Below are positions 20,472 to 30,839 of a stretch of 64,000 bases of DNA, one piece after another. The notes under the pieces are model-generated. The model saw only the letters and a list, made by a program, of their open reading frames with translations. It searched no databases and was not told the DNA's origin. The DNA is from Oegoconia quadripuncta (Eukaryota; Arthropoda; Insecta; Lepidoptera; Autostichidae), in NCBI GenBank assembly GCA_949316235.1, contig OX438751.1, forward strand, positions 25,449,885 through 25,513,884, in the 5' to 3' direction. Every line of letters starts with the position of its first letter. Positions within the stretch are counted from its first letter, which is position 1. Made by a program: the position numbers and the translations under genes.

Positions 20472-20616
20472 CTTATTCATAAAAATTTATAAACGCTTTA
20501 TAAGCCTGTTTTAGTTAAAGTATGTTTTGTCACTTTCTTTCATTACAACGTTTCCTTATGAACGACAGAGACAAAATACTGTAATTAAAACGCGTTTGTA
20601 AAATTTTATGAATAAG
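20472..20616. mobile_element. MITE with TIR CTTATTCATAAAA, 145 bp
   Basis: The left end CTTATTCATAAAAATTTATA, ...AACGC is mirrored by the right end, whose reverse complement starts CTTATTCATAAAATTTTACA, ...AACGC; the similarity extends with gaps to ATTTTGTC. No coding capacity. Confidence 0.65.
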
Positions 20617-20931
20617 ACGGTTAAAGTTAAGCCATCAAAAAATGGGTTACATAATTATCCAACCGTATCTCGAACTTGCGACTTCAAGAACCTTCTGTTG
20701 ACTACACAATGTAACCCCATTGTTCATGGAGCATACATTTTCATCACACATGTAGTCGGGCCACGGTATGGTTTATCTTTCCGGTACATTTGGCTCGGCG
20801 CGCTGATCCGACAAAAATTCCCGCTCTACCCACAGACGGCCATTATTGCCAGGTCTTCATTGTCGTCGAAGCGCTGGACGGTTTATAGTGAACTAATAAT
20901 TGGTAGCCTAACGAAGCCATGTTGGACGTTG
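20617..20931. other. No gene recognised
   Basis: A 126-codon open frame (20608-20988) crosses the right ends of two MITEs, has no motif or splice signals, and is not called. Confidence 0.5.
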
Positions 20932-20939
20932 GTCGTTTG

Positions 20940-21185
20940 CAGTGTTGCCAGATGTACCGCTTTTCCGCTTTTTACACCGCCTTATTGACAGTGTATCCGC
21001 CTTCAAATCTGTTACAACACTTTAGCTTTTCATTTGTCCTTGTACGAATAAACCGTTAAAACATCTATAAACATTGAAAAAGAAAAATCGATGTAAATGT
21101 TAAAACGAGAAATTCCGCTTTGTCGAAAATCCGCGTTTTATAAGTGCCATTACCGTATTTTCACATTTGTGATCTGGCAACACTA
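20940..21185. mobile_element. hAT-like MITE with perfect 8-bp target duplication
   Basis: A 246-bp element with ends CAGTGTTGCCAGAT and, on the other strand, TAGTGTTGCCAGAT (13 of 14 identical). It is bounded by the identical octamer GTCGTTTG at 20932-20939 and 21186-21193. An 8-bp duplication and a TIR beginning with C/TAGTG are characteristic of hAT-superfamily transposons. The interior has no transposase frame. Confidence 0.85.
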
Positions 21186-21261
21186 GTCGTTTGACGATTG
21201 AAAAGGTTCGCTTTATTCTACCTACCTACCTATCTGAGCCTACAAGTACAGTATGTTAGGA

Positions 21262-21640
21262 GTTTTTTGGCGGTATCCCGGCGAGTGAAGTTGCAATTTT
21301 CTTTATAATTCTTATAATTTGTGAATTCTGACTTTTGAAGCTTAATAATGGCAGGATATTGTGCAGTAAAAGTTAGTGATGACAAGTGAAGGGAAGTGTA
21401 AATTAAAGTGCGTAACGGAGCTTTCGGGTTCCCTCAAGAAGCCGCCAAAATCTTTTGTAAAGCAATCTGCCACTTTACTGAAGAATGACTTGACCGTGAC
21501 TAGACTCTGTATACTCCAAGTATACGACTTGTTTTGATTGAGACTGACTTATAAACTGAAGAAATAAGAGAAATAAGACACGGCTGTATGGGCTTAGATC
21601 AATTTGCCTTCTCCGAGAAAAAAAAACGAAAAAAAAAAGT
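21262..21640 (+). mobile_element. MITE-3 copy
   Basis: GTTTTTTGGCGGTATCCCGG through GAAGGGAAGTGTAAATTAAA to ATGGGCTTAGATCAATTTGC and an A-rich end. Slightly shorter than the 58529 units. Confidence 0.75.
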
Positions 21641-21683
21641 AGGTATGTTAGGAACTATTTACAATGTTCATTACACTCAGTGC

Positions 21684-21950
21684 TCTGTGTTTCGGCACTC
21701 AAATAGAATAGAACCAACCCGCAGAAGGCGACTAAGGGACTTTCCAAGAAAAAACATCTATAGATTTGCACGTCTCAACGGCGATGGGCTTACCCCCTAT
21801 CACGTGTGCGTTTCTGTAAATTTCAACAGGTGAACCGTGGATGTTGTTTCAATCGTGAAACTCTTAGTGTTTGGAACACCTAAATACCATTGCTTGGGAT
21901 ATGTCGGACCACCCCATTTGGGATAAAAGTCGCGACGTTATGTATGTATT
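21684..21950 (+). repeat. Repeat F, longest copy
   Basis: TTTCGGCACTCAAATAGAAT, GGCGACTAAGGGACTTTCCA, CGTGGATGTTGTTTCAATCG, ending GGGATAAAAGTCGCGACGTT. The first part is repeated at 27898-28005. Confidence 0.55.
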
Positions 21951-22224
21951 ACACTCAGTAAATTTACGATCAGAGCTGATAGCTCTTAAATTGAAGAATG
22001 AATATATTTTAAATATATAATGTAATTGAAAATTTAGAACAACGTCGAAATTGTACTATCATCCAAATACATCAAACAAGTGTTTTTGGCTAATAACTCG
22101 AATCGGGCAACACAATTACTGTGACAGGTCCGAGCTAGCACTGGTCATACACAAACACACGCACACACAACGTCGTTACACACATAATACCCGTCGTTTT
22201 TCGTCGAGGATTAAAAAGTGAAAT

Positions 22225-22455
22225 AGTGCAGTGTTAACAGACGTTCCGATTTGGCTGGCCCCGACCACCCAACCACGACTAAAACGGAACATGTCGGTAG
22301 TCGGTCCAAGATAATTATTATTAATACTGGTTGGATGGGATCGTCGGCGCATCCGATAAATGGGCAACTGACCGTCGGAACGTCTGTAGCAATGTCGGAA
22401 TGGTTGCCACGTCGGCCCCAATTTGGCTGGCGTCAGCCAATTTGGAACGTCTAAC
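22225..22455. mobile_element. MITE-like element with TIR AGACGTTCC
   Basis: Left AGACGTTCCGATTTGGCTGG and right (other strand) AGACGTTCCAAATTGGCTGA are matching inverted ends. AAC occurs just outside both, a possible 3-bp duplication. Frames in this GC-richer block on both strands are not called. Confidence 0.55.
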
Positions 22456-22459
22456 TGCG

Positions 22460-22980
22460 CTAATACGCAGAATATTTTGTAGGTACAAGAACTACGACTA
22501 AAGGACTAAAGTAAAAAAAATTTAAAGTAAAAGAAGTATAAAACGTAATGTAACTCAATATACCAACCAATGGTCAAGCCAAACTTACGATCGTTCAGAT
22601 TAAAAAACGAATGCGTAAACCTTGCGTCGGGAATGGGAATAGTTTTCAAAAAGGCGAATTTTTGAAATGCGAACATGAATCAGTGATTTTCGTATGCACG
22701 TTTGCACATTCAAAAGCGAATGAACCAAAAATCGCACCTCTCGTCTGCATTTTACAAATGTTGCTGCCCTAAAAAATGTAGAGTGAGGAAAGTGTCAGAA
22801 TTTTATGCAACTGTCATGTTGTTTCAGATTACTTCTGACACTTCTCTTTTGGCATCTGAAAACTTTGTTCTATCTGTTGCATTTTGAGCTGAACATTATC
22901 CTGAACATTATGCTGAGTCCCACTCCTTTATACCACTGTAGCACATTGTTGTTAATCCTTTTTCATGGTTTCAATTTAAA
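22460..22980. other. No gene recognised
   Basis: Two 61-codon frames (22702 and 22805) lack motifs and overlap each other. Confidence 0.5.
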
Positions 22981-22984
22981 CATG

Positions 22985-23178
22985 TTTTAATTTCTCAGGC
23001 AGTTTTCCTTCACCGTTTAAGAGCAGTCGGATAAATGCGCATAAGTAATTAAATTAAATATAAAATGTAATTGGTTCACGGCCTGCCTGGGAATAGAACC
23101 CGGATCTATTGCAAATAAGTATAAAATTTGAGAAAATTGGTAGACCGGGTGAACCGCTGAGCCACCGACGCTTATTTA
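22985..23178 (-). mobile_element. SINE-D
   Basis: The reverse strand begins AAGCGTCGGTGGCTCAGCGG (A-box region), has GATCCGGGTTCTATTCCCAG (B-box) about 60 bases on, then GACTGCTCTTAAACGGTGAA. It is truncated before the RTE-like tail. Confidence 0.75.
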
Positions 23179-23179
23179 A

Positions 23180-23605
23180 TTAGTATTTTATTACATTATT
23201 TTTTTTTCTTGCTTTTTTCTTTTATACTTATTTACAATTCGTTATTAAACACAACAATATAGTACCTATCATTGTAGTCGTCTCTGGTGATGGCTACTTT
23301 CATATTGCCGCGCCTATTCTCCCCCATATCTACCCTCGATTTTCAGATTTTTATTAATTTTTTCAAAAGCTCCTAAATTAAAATTGGTATATAAGATATA
23401 GTTTAATTAAAAAGCAGTGGTTCTATTATAAATTTAATTAAACGAACGCAGCGGCTGCGGCCGGCGAAAAGAAGCCGCGCGCTGTGGTTACCGCCGGGCT
23501 CCGACAGAGGCCGAGATACTCGTATACCTTAAATTTATAGCCCTCTTTCTCAGTAATACAACACTGCAAAATAATGTAATGTCGTAAATAAGTAAATGCA
23601 ATGTA
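23180..23605. other. No gene recognised
   Basis: Includes a GC-rich island at 23440-23525 (CGGCTGCGGCCGGCGAAAAG). The 62-codon reverse frame here is Ala-rich but unsupported. Confidence 0.4.
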
Positions 23606-23607
23606 TA

Positions 23608-23667
23608 GGGAGCGTCGGTGGCTCACCGGTTAAGATACGGTCTCCCAATTTAGGAGGTCCGGGTTCG
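23608..23667 (+). mobile_element. SINE-D head
   Basis: GAGCGTCGGTGGCTCACCGG through GGTCCGGGTTCGATT; cut off immediately after the B-box by the T-run of the inverted LINE-Z. Confidence 0.75.
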
Positions 23668-24065
23668 ATTTTTTTTTATTTATTTATTTTTTTTATATGA
23701 GAGGGCGGCAAACGAGCATGCGGGTCACCTGATGGAAAGCAATCACCGCCGCCCATGGACACCCGTAACACCAAAAGGGTCACAGATGCGTTGCCGGCCT
23801 TTGAGGAAGGTGTAGGCTCGTTTCTTGAAGGTTCCAATGTCGTTCTCGTTCGGGAATACCGCTGCCGGAAGTCCGTTCCACAGGGTGGTTGTACGTGGTA
23901 AGAAGTTTCTTGAGAAACGTACAGTGGTAGACTTCCACTCATCCAGGTGATGTGGATGGAAATTTAATTTTCGGCGAGAAGTGTATCGGTTAAATTGAGC
24001 AGCGGGTATTAGCTAGAACAGTTCTTCAGAACACTCCCAGGCAAGCCATGTACCAATGAGTTTTT
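23668..24065 (-). mobile_element. LINE-Z fragment, C-terminal coding end and 3' UTR
   Basis: The minus strand reads, across at least one lesion, [59 protein letters not shown] and a stop, then a short UTR and A-run. This is the CR1-like C-terminus also seen at 52280-53085 ([20 protein letters not shown]), but from a distinct subfamily. Confidence 0.8.
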
Positions 24066-24084
24066 AAATTTAATTTATTTATTT

Positions 24085-24265
24085 ATGTGCATACATATAT
24101 CCAACTGCTCTTAAACGGTGAAGGAAAATATCGTGAGGAAATCTGCATGCGAGAGAAATAAAAATTTTAAGGCGTGTGAAGTCCCCAACCCGCAACAGCG
24201 TGGTAGACTATGGTCCATACTCCCTCGTTATACGAGGCCTTGCAGTGGGATGTTCACGGGCTGAA
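24085..24265 (+). mobile_element. SINE-D body and tail
   Basis: CCAACTGCTCTTAAACGGTG, GGAAATCTGCATGCGAGAGA, GTAGACTATGGTCCATACTC and GCAGTGGGATGTTCACGGGC; the head is absent. Confidence 0.75.
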
Positions 24266-24269
24266 GGAT

Positions 24270-24385
24270 AGAAGAAAGAACCATCTTCAAACTTCAAGCA
24301 TTTATTTCAAAGTAAGATACATGATATCATTTGTTGAATGTCAATTTAAATCTATTGGAAATAAAAATAGGGCTTAAGCATCTCA
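24270..24385 (-). repeat. Repeat G
   Basis: TCAAGCATTTATTTCAAAGT and TGAATGTCAATTTAAATCTA are the reverse complement of sequence at 43740-43830 and, more diverged, at 28970-29060. Probably a LINE 3' UTR. Confidence 0.45.
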
Positions 24386-24389
24386 TTCA

Positions 24390-24830
24390 TTAGCCACCGA
24401 CAGGGACGGGTCGAGGACGAGGAAGAAGGCTGCAAAATCAGCAATAGGGTTCAACACGAACAAGCCTCGGAGAAGAGGCGAAGAACACCACGGAGCATCC
24501 CACTAAGTAGTTAGGGTCCGGTGTCCAGGGTTATCCTGGCCCACCAGAAATGAGACACATAGTACGCTGTTGGGAAAACAGTTGTGTGCGAGAAAAAATA
24601 AAATTACGATTTTTCCAGCACACAGCTGACCGACCCGTTTGGTAGGTATCATAACAAATGACTATGAAACCGAACCGAAAATTTGTTGGCGTCGAAAGGG
24701 GGTTATTAGGTATCACAAACTGAAGGGTTTTAGGTCAATTAAACGGTCGGATCTTAGAGATCAAGTAAAAATCGTTTTTTCTTATCTAACTTAAAATTAA
24801 ATATTTAGGACACCTACACATAAAACATTT
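24390..24830. other. No gene recognised
   Basis: Includes a purine-rich stretch at 24400-24490 with no open frame of note. Confidence 0.45.
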
Positions 24831-24831
24831 A

Positions 24832-25149
24832 ACCGCCTCCGTGGTTCAATGTAAACAACTTTGGGTTTACGATTCAGGGGTCGCGGGTTCGATCCCCAGC
24901 GGACATGTTTAAGTACTCGGTTTGGTTGGTGATAGGGCATTTTAAATGACCGCCTGGCTAGCTACCACGATCTTAACTAAATCTGCCGCAAAGCAGCAAT
25001 GTTGTGTTCCGGTTGTCAGAGATAAGATAGCCAGTCCCCCAAATGTGTTGGGGTTTTCCGTGTCAGTACGCTTCCACCTTCGACCTCATCTCACTTAAAA
25101 TCAGGTGTGATTGAGGTCAAGTACGAACCCATTGTGCATAAAAAAAAAC
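24832..25149 (+). mobile_element. SINE-A, full length
   Basis: Starts ACCGCCTCCGTGGTTCAATG, B-box GGTCGCGGGTTCGATCCCCA, tail and A-run. A few bases are deleted after the B-box (AGCGGACATG against AGCGGGGTACATG). Confidence 0.9.
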
Positions 25150-25189
25150 ACGCCAATTATCAAGTCCCAAACTTGGCAATGCCTGTACT

Positions 25190-25505
25190 ATGGGTACTAG
25201 AAACTTACTAAGAAAACATATTATAAAATATCAGACTATGTAGATGATAATCATCCCTGGACATAATCAGATCATTCGCATGCCAGGCTATTTCACAATT
25301 AATAATGAAATATAAAAACCTTTTTGTAATATAAAAATCTTTATGTAAAATCAAAGCCTGTTTTTAAAAGACCAACCCTTCGAGTTTCTTGTTTGTTCTT
25401 CTCAGGGGAAAATTGCATTTTGAACAAGCAGTAGCTTAAAAAAATGTAAATTTGATTATTTTAAGTGTACTTTGTGTACCTACAAAATAAAGCATTTTTG
25501 ACGTT
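25190..25505 (+). mobile_element. LINE-J 3' end, + orientation
   Basis: TATTATAAAATATCAGACTA (the end of the coding KGYYKI.DYL region) through CCTGGACATAATCAGATCAT and AACCCTTCGAGTTTCTTG to AAATAAAGCATTTTTGAC. Useful as the + strand reference for the subfamily-1 3' UTR. Confidence 0.8.
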
Positions 25506-25507
25506 GA

Positions 25508-25597
25508 AATTACATATTTATATAAACATCCATGAATCGGGAATAAATGTTCATATTCATCACTCAAACTTATACTCCTAGCAGTATTCGAACCAGC
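25508..25597 (-). mobile_element. SINE-C fragment
   Basis: ATATAAACATCCATGAATCG, GGAATAAATGTTCATATTCA and a degraded B-box (AGTATTCGAACC); relative of 55674-55899. Confidence 0.6.
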
Positions 25598-25942
25598 AAC
25601 CGCCTCCGTGGCTCAATGTAAACAACACTGAGTTTACGATTCGGAGGTTGCGGGTTCGATCCCCAGCGGGGTACATGTTTAAGTACTCGGTTTGGTTGGT
25701 GGTAGGGCATATTAAAATGTCCGCCTGGCTAGCTACCACCATCTTATCTAAATCTGCCGCCAAGCAGCAATGTCAATAGCATTGTTGTGTTCCGGTTGTC
25801 AGAGATAAGATAGCCAGTCCCCCAAATGTGTTGGGGTTTCCGGGTTAGTACGCTTCCACCTTCGACCTCATCTTCACTTAACATCAGGTGTGATTGAGGT
25901 CAAGTACGAACCCGTCGTGCATAAAAAAAAAAAAAAAAAAAC
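25598..25942 (+). mobile_element. SINE-A, full length
   Basis: CCGCCTCCGTGGCTCAATGT head to an A-run of about 20. The best reference copy in the window. Confidence 0.92.
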
Positions 25943-25944
25943 CG

Positions 25945-27149
25945 TTGGTTACAAAGGCACGGTCACTACCAACTGCACCAATCAGTCATCATTTTATTAC
26001 CTAAAATAATGCGGCAAGTTGGCTTACTGCCTCCCTTTTCTGTTGTTTAGGCGGAACGAGGCGCGATTTATTGAGCGTCCCGTCGAAGGTCTTTCATCCA
26101 TAGAAAACTCTTATTTGCTACTCGAGATTATTTTTAATTGAAAATATATCTATTGAGAATTTTCTGAGCCGATTAAATTGTAATTAATTTTGTTAATTAA
26201 TTACGTACACGTGCGTGCTGAGAAGCCCGACGTCTCCCATGGCCACAACCACAGTACCCTCGACCGAGTCGTGAGGCAAACACTAAAATGGTATGAGATA
26301 ATTTTCATTTGTGTCATATATTTATTTTCTACTAGAAAGTTACTTTACAATATTTATGTATAAAATAATAACTACATATGTCACACGTGTAACTAACTGA
26401 CAAATCAGAATAAAGTTTAGCAGCTACTTTTAATTTTTACTTAGCTTGCAATGTTCGTATGTAAGTAAGTTGTTCTTGATGGTCTGAAGAACCTTACAAA
26501 ATTTTGAAGGTGATTAAATCTACATCCTGTATATTTTAATACCTCTGTCAAAATTTTGGTAGTTACTTTAAAAAAAAAAAATTTCCATATGTCATCACTG
26601 GCAACACACACAGCTAATTTTCACCAAATTAAAGAGATTCACCTTCAATTAAGCCGCTATTAAATTATGGGCGTATTTAAATAGGCTTTATCAAAAATAT
26701 TCACCATCAGTTGGAAATGCAATAAAAAAAGCACCAAATAAAATCACTCGCCTCTAATTCATTTAACCCTGTTACTGCATCCGCATCAAAAGCCCGTGAT
26801 GACGCGTGTGTGTATGGCACGGCAGACGGCCGTGTTTAATTAATTTGTCGACGAGGCAACCGCAAATTAATATAACGAAAGCAAAGTTCGCTAGTTGCGC
26901 GACTGTGATGGCTGCGATCAACCCCTCAGTGCGTATTGTGCGTTTGTTGAAATAAATGGCGCGGGTACTTTTATGTCACTTCCTGATAAACTTTGGTGTT
27001 GTCGTAATTGCGTTAGTAAATAAAATGTGACAAATGTCTTACAGTAATATAGTAGGTATCTAAAACCTAACTTGGGAGTTATACATACATAAAGTCTCGA
27101 CGTATTTCTCACATGGGTTGGTCAGAGATATCCCAACTTTAAACATAGG
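25945..27149. other. No gene recognised (1.2 kb)
   Basis: AT-rich, no frame above 64 codons, no repeat matched within the window. One of the longest repeat-free intervals here. Confidence 0.5.
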
Positions 27150-27345
27150 CTGTAAATGTATCAAAAGTACAATGCTTGAAACAACATTCAATCTGATAGA
27201 AAATCAGCCCATCATATTTGAAACGTGCAAATCTGTATAGATTTTTGTGTAAAGCCCCTTAGTCGCCTTTTGGGAAGAAATGGGTTGATTTAAATCTATT
27301 TACATGCCGAAAACCACACTGAACTAAGACATAACTTGCGAGGAA
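27150..27345 (-). repeat. Repeat F, inverted
   Basis: GCTTGAAACAACATTCAATC, GAAACGTGCAAATCTGTATA and CCCCTTAGTCGCCTTTTGGG are the reverse complement of parts of 21684-21950. Confidence 0.5.
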
Positions 27346-27890
27346 TCATTTAATTTTTAAACCTTTACTAGATATTATTAAGAACAGAAATCAGTTTCAA
27401 AGAGTGACTGGGTGCTCCCGGTAAGCTCTACCATTTATCTCAATCCTTACTGAAAGCCGAGACTTAAAGAAACATTGTTTTACTCGAACACATCAAAGTC
27501 TAAAGCAAAATGTAACACAAATAAATTATGTAAAAAAAAGAGTCGCCACATTGTTAAATAGCGACTTTTGTAAGGCGACAAATCTCAAGGGGCGAGTTGA
27601 GTGGAAACAGAAATATGAGTTTACTGCCCCGGAGACCCTCACGACCTCTTTAGGGTTGAGAGTAATAAATATGCAAAGTTTAGGAGCATTTCTAGACAAA
27701 TCCGTATCTATAAAGGATGGGTGTTCCAGTCACAAATTTCGGAGGCAGGTGTGTTTAATACGAATTTTAGGCAAAATATATTGGTTGGTTATATTATCTA
27801 GTCCTACATAGCTATGTCGTGGTTGTAAAAGGGAGATTCACATAGATCTGTGTGTACCAAGCAAAGTTAACGCCACATTGTTTTTTTTTT
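27346..27890. other. No gene recognised
   Basis: An 86-codon frame at 27551-27811 has no splice context or motif; not called. Confidence 0.45.
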
Positions 27891-27897
27891 TTAAATT

Positions 27898-28005
27898 TGT
27901 GTTGTGTGGTTTCGGCACTCAAATAGAATAGAACCAACCCGTCTCTTACCGTGGGTGTCGTATAAGGCAACTAAGGGACTTTCCACCAAAAAAACCGCCA
28001 AGTAC
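27898..28005 (+). repeat. Repeat F, 5' part
   Basis: TTTCGGCACTCAAATAGAAT and GCAACTAAGGGACTTTCCAC as at 21690-21750. Confidence 0.55.
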
Positions 28006-28018
28006 ATATACCAAGTGA

Positions 28019-28250
28019 ACCGCCTCCGTGGCTCAATGTAAACAACATTGGGTTTATGATTCGGAGGTTTATGGGTTTATGGTTCGATCTCCAGCGGGTT
28101 TAGTAGCAGACTTAGATAAGATGGTGGTAGCTAGCCAGGCGGACATTTAAAATGCCCTACCACCAACCAAACCGAGTACTAAACATGTACCCCGCTGGGG
28201 ATCGAACCCGCGACCTCCGAATCGTAAACCCAATGAGCCACGGAGGCGGC
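28019..28250. mobile_element. Two SINE-A heads in inverted orientation (hairpin)
   Basis: Positions 28019-28105 hold a SINE-A head in + orientation (CGCCTCCGTGGCTCAATGTA ... GGTTCGATCTCCAGCGGG). After a short spacer, 28108-28250 holds SINE-A 5' sequence in - orientation ending GAGCCACGGAGGCGG. The two heads can pair as a long stem. Confidence 0.85.
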
Positions 28251-28312
28251 TTATTATTCATATAATTATCAAATCGCAACCTATAATCTGTTTAAAAGAG
28301 CAACCCTATAGA

Positions 28313-28370
28313 GATCAAACCCGCGACCTCCGATTCGTATGTTGTTTACATTGAGCCACGGAAGGTGTTT
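28313..28370 (-). mobile_element. SINE-A head fragment
   Basis: GAGATCAAACCCGCGACCTC then TTACATTGAGCCACGG. It follows a LINE-J UTR scrap (28255-28312, TTATTCATATAATTATCAAA, also at 50147-50190). Confidence 0.7.
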
Positions 28371-28387
28371 AAAAATGTGCTCATGTA

Positions 28388-28510
28388 ACCCGTTTTCAAC
28401 ACCCGACGGAAAACGACGGGTGTTATGGTGTTCAATTGCTTGGTGTGTTTGTCTGTGTGTGTGTGTCCAGTTTTGTCCGAACGTATATCAGTAATTTGAG
28501 CGCGTTTTTC
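28388..28510 (+). repeat. Repeat H with (GT) run
   Basis: ACCCGACGGAAAACGACGGG, then TTTTGTCCGAACGTATATCA; relative of 8735-8880 and 63655-63800. Confidence 0.5.
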
Positions 28511-29377
28511 AAACTCAAACTCAAATAATTTATTGCATTCCTTATGTTTTGTTGTGATGACATTTATAGTGTACTGTATCAATAAGGACCTTGTGAAGAC
28601 ACAGCAACATGAGAGAGTAGCATGCACTAATTTAATTAATTACATAAAATTCTTATTACATTATTTACCAGCTAGATATTTAACCTATTATATTATCATA
28701 TGTATTTTTACCTTATATATAGTATATATCTATTTATATTGTATTATTATTTATTTATGTCATTTATTTATATTATTTCATCTCTAAAATTTTCAGTCAT
28801 GTATTTTTAGGATTCCGTAGTCAACAATGAACCATGAAACTTTCGCCATGACCGTCTGCCATGTCATGTCATGAGGCTTAGCTCAAAGTACTAGAAAGCT
28901 GTAATTTGACGCTTCTTTTGCCACAGATGATTTCCCTTTACGAAGCGGTAGTAGCTTAGACATACTGACTGACAAAGGAATGCTTAATGCCCATTTATAT
29001 TTCCAATAGATTTATAAAATTGACATTCAACAATGATAATGATAAATGCTTTAAGTTTGAATTACTACTACTGCTGAAAAATTTAATCGTGAAAACCATA
29101 TCTTTTAGGGTACCTGCCCGACATGTAAAGTGGGCATAAAATTCTTTTCTGTTTCTACCCCTTCGTGTGGTTGATGGTTGATAAACTACACAATTATTAT
29201 TATTATTATTTTTAAAGTATTCTCTTCTTCAAAGTGAAGAAGGTAATTTCCGCACCAGACGGGTATCAACCAAGTGTGGCGGGTTCAGCTGATGAAGTAA
29301 TAATAGATGAAGTCAGAAACTTTCGAGTAATTCTACAAGTGTTAAGTATCGTGGAATACTCAAAGTTTTATTATTAT
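28511..29377. other. No gene; contains Repeat G at about 28905-29065
   Basis: TGATTTCCCTTTACGAAGCG to AAATTGACATTCAACAATGA matches 43685-43800. The 84-codon frame at 28533-28787 is an AT-rich hydrophobic artefact. Confidence 0.45.
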
Positions 29378-29445
29378 TATTAAGAGCCCATAGTATCCCA
29401 CTGCTGGGCAAAGGCCTCCCTCATCTGTTTCCAGTCGTTTTTGTT
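29378..29445 (-). mobile_element. RTE-type LINE extreme 3' end
   Basis: TTATTAAGAGCCCATAGTAT then CCCACTGCTGGGCAAAGGCC is the reverse complement of the end of the RTE coding region (compare AGGCCTTTGCCCAGCAGTGG at 4481-4500). Confidence 0.75.
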
Positions 29446-29765
29446 AACTACACAAATACTTTTTATATTTTTGTAAATATATTACATATTATAAATGTAA
29501 ACACCCATAACTCGTGTACATGTTCACCATACAAAATTTATATCCCTAGTGACTAAAAAAATAATGTAAACTTAACAGCTAAAAGATTTCTTTTTAATTT
29601 GAAATATTGCGCTTTGTGATCGGAAGTAGCAGAATGTTGCTTCATTCGCTTTCCTGTAGATAATCACATCCGTTATTGAGTTCCTTTAAGGTGCTAACGG
29701 CTAGTCTTTTAGAATTCATTGCTATTGGTCTAGAAAGCCATTGTTATTATAGTTGATCTCTTTTA
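29446..29765. other. No gene recognised
   Basis: AT-rich DNA; part of a SINE-C-like CATAACTCGTGTACATGTTC scrap near 29504-29525. Confidence 0.4.
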
Positions 29766-29843
29766 AGCGTAGAATGTCCAATTTGCAAAATGTCCAGTGG
29801 TAGCAAAATGTCAAAATCTCACAATGTCCAGTTCGCAAAATAT

Positions 29844-30057
29844 CCGCTTCCGTGGCAGTCCGTTAACAATATTGGGTTTCGATTCGGAGGTCGCGGGTTC
29901 GATCCCCAGCGGAGTATCTACATGTTTAGTAGGTACCCGGTTTGGTTGGTGGTAAGGCATTTTAAATGTCCGCCTGGCTAGCTACCACAGCAATGTTAAT
30001 AGCATTGTTGTGTTCCGGTTGTCAGATATATATATAAAATAGTCAGACCCCCAAATA
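29844..30057 (+). mobile_element. SINE-A, 3'-truncated
   Basis: CCGCTTCCGTGGCAGTCCG head with several changes, B-box GGTCGCGGGTTCGATCCCCA, body to GTTGTGTTCCGGTTGTCAGA, then a degraded tail (CAGACCCCCAAAT). Confidence 0.8.
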
Positions 30058-30200
30058 AATTCTAAAAATAACTTAGAAGGTAGGTACTAGGTACAAACAG
30101 CTAACACATGTGTGCTACAGTAGAAAAATGGGTCACAGCTCAAGTGAAGGAGATTGATCAAAGAACGAAATACTGATACACACAACATATACACATAACT

Positions 30201-30475
30201 GACGACCTGTTTGGTGTAGTGGTTAACAACTCTGACCACTATACCAAAAGGTTGCGGGTTCGAATCCCGCTAGGGGCTATCTTTGTGTGATGAATACGGA
30301 CATGTGTACCTGAGTTATGGATGTTTTCAGTTATAATAAGTATTTATTTACAAAAAAAAATTTATTTATGTAGTATATCAACCATCTAGTTAGTATACAC
30401 AACACAAGCTTACAGTTGCTTACTAGATGGCGCTATGTATATATATTATCTATGGGTATTTATTTATTACTATAT
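30201..30475 (+). mobile_element. SINE-B, full length
   Basis: GACGACCTGTTTGGTGTAGT head, B-box GGTTGCGGGTTCGAATCCCG, body, and AGATGGCGCTATGTA end. Confidence 0.88.
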
Positions 30476-30617
30476 TAATAATGATTGATTTGGAAAACAA
30501 ATTATTTTCTATTTTTGTATTTGTATTTTGTACTGATTTTCAACTAATACAAAATAGCCAAGTCTCAAAATGTCCAATGCGGATTGGACATTTGCTACCA
30601 CTGGACTTGGCGTGGGT

Positions 30618-30838
30618 TGGCTTTTATAATATGCTTTCTTAATAAGTTTCTGTTTTATAGTATCTTTAAATTTATTTGGATTTTGTATATCAACAGGAAC
30701 CTTATTGAAAAAGCGTATACATAACCCTTTGAATGAATTACTGACTTTGCGGAGGCGACTTATGTGACCTGCAAGTTTATCTTTATTTCTTGTATTGACA
30801 TCATGTTTATCACTATTTTTCCTAAATGATTATATATT
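30618..30838 (-). mobile_element. LINE-J coding remnant
   Basis: The + strand reads TTTATAATATGCTTTCTTAA, TATCAACAGGAACCTTATTG, CCTTTGAATGAATTACTGAC; the reverse strand encodes a decayed ...SNSFKGLCIRFFNKVPVD-type segment. It starts where the inverted-repeat element ends. Confidence 0.65.
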
Positions 30839-30839
30839 T

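Larger units (their letters stand above)
29792..30606. repeat. Inverted-repeat element split by two SINEs
   Basis: GTCCAGTGGTAGCAAAATGT at 29792 pairs with GACATTTGCTACCACTGGAC at 30587-30606 (one base gap). Adjacent AATGTCC words also occur at both sides. SINE-A (29844-30057) and SINE-B (30201-30475) lie between the arms. Confidence 0.55.

Noticed and set aside
20608..20988. 126-codon frame
   Set aside because: It spans the right end of one MITE and the left end of the hAT-like MITE and has no motif.
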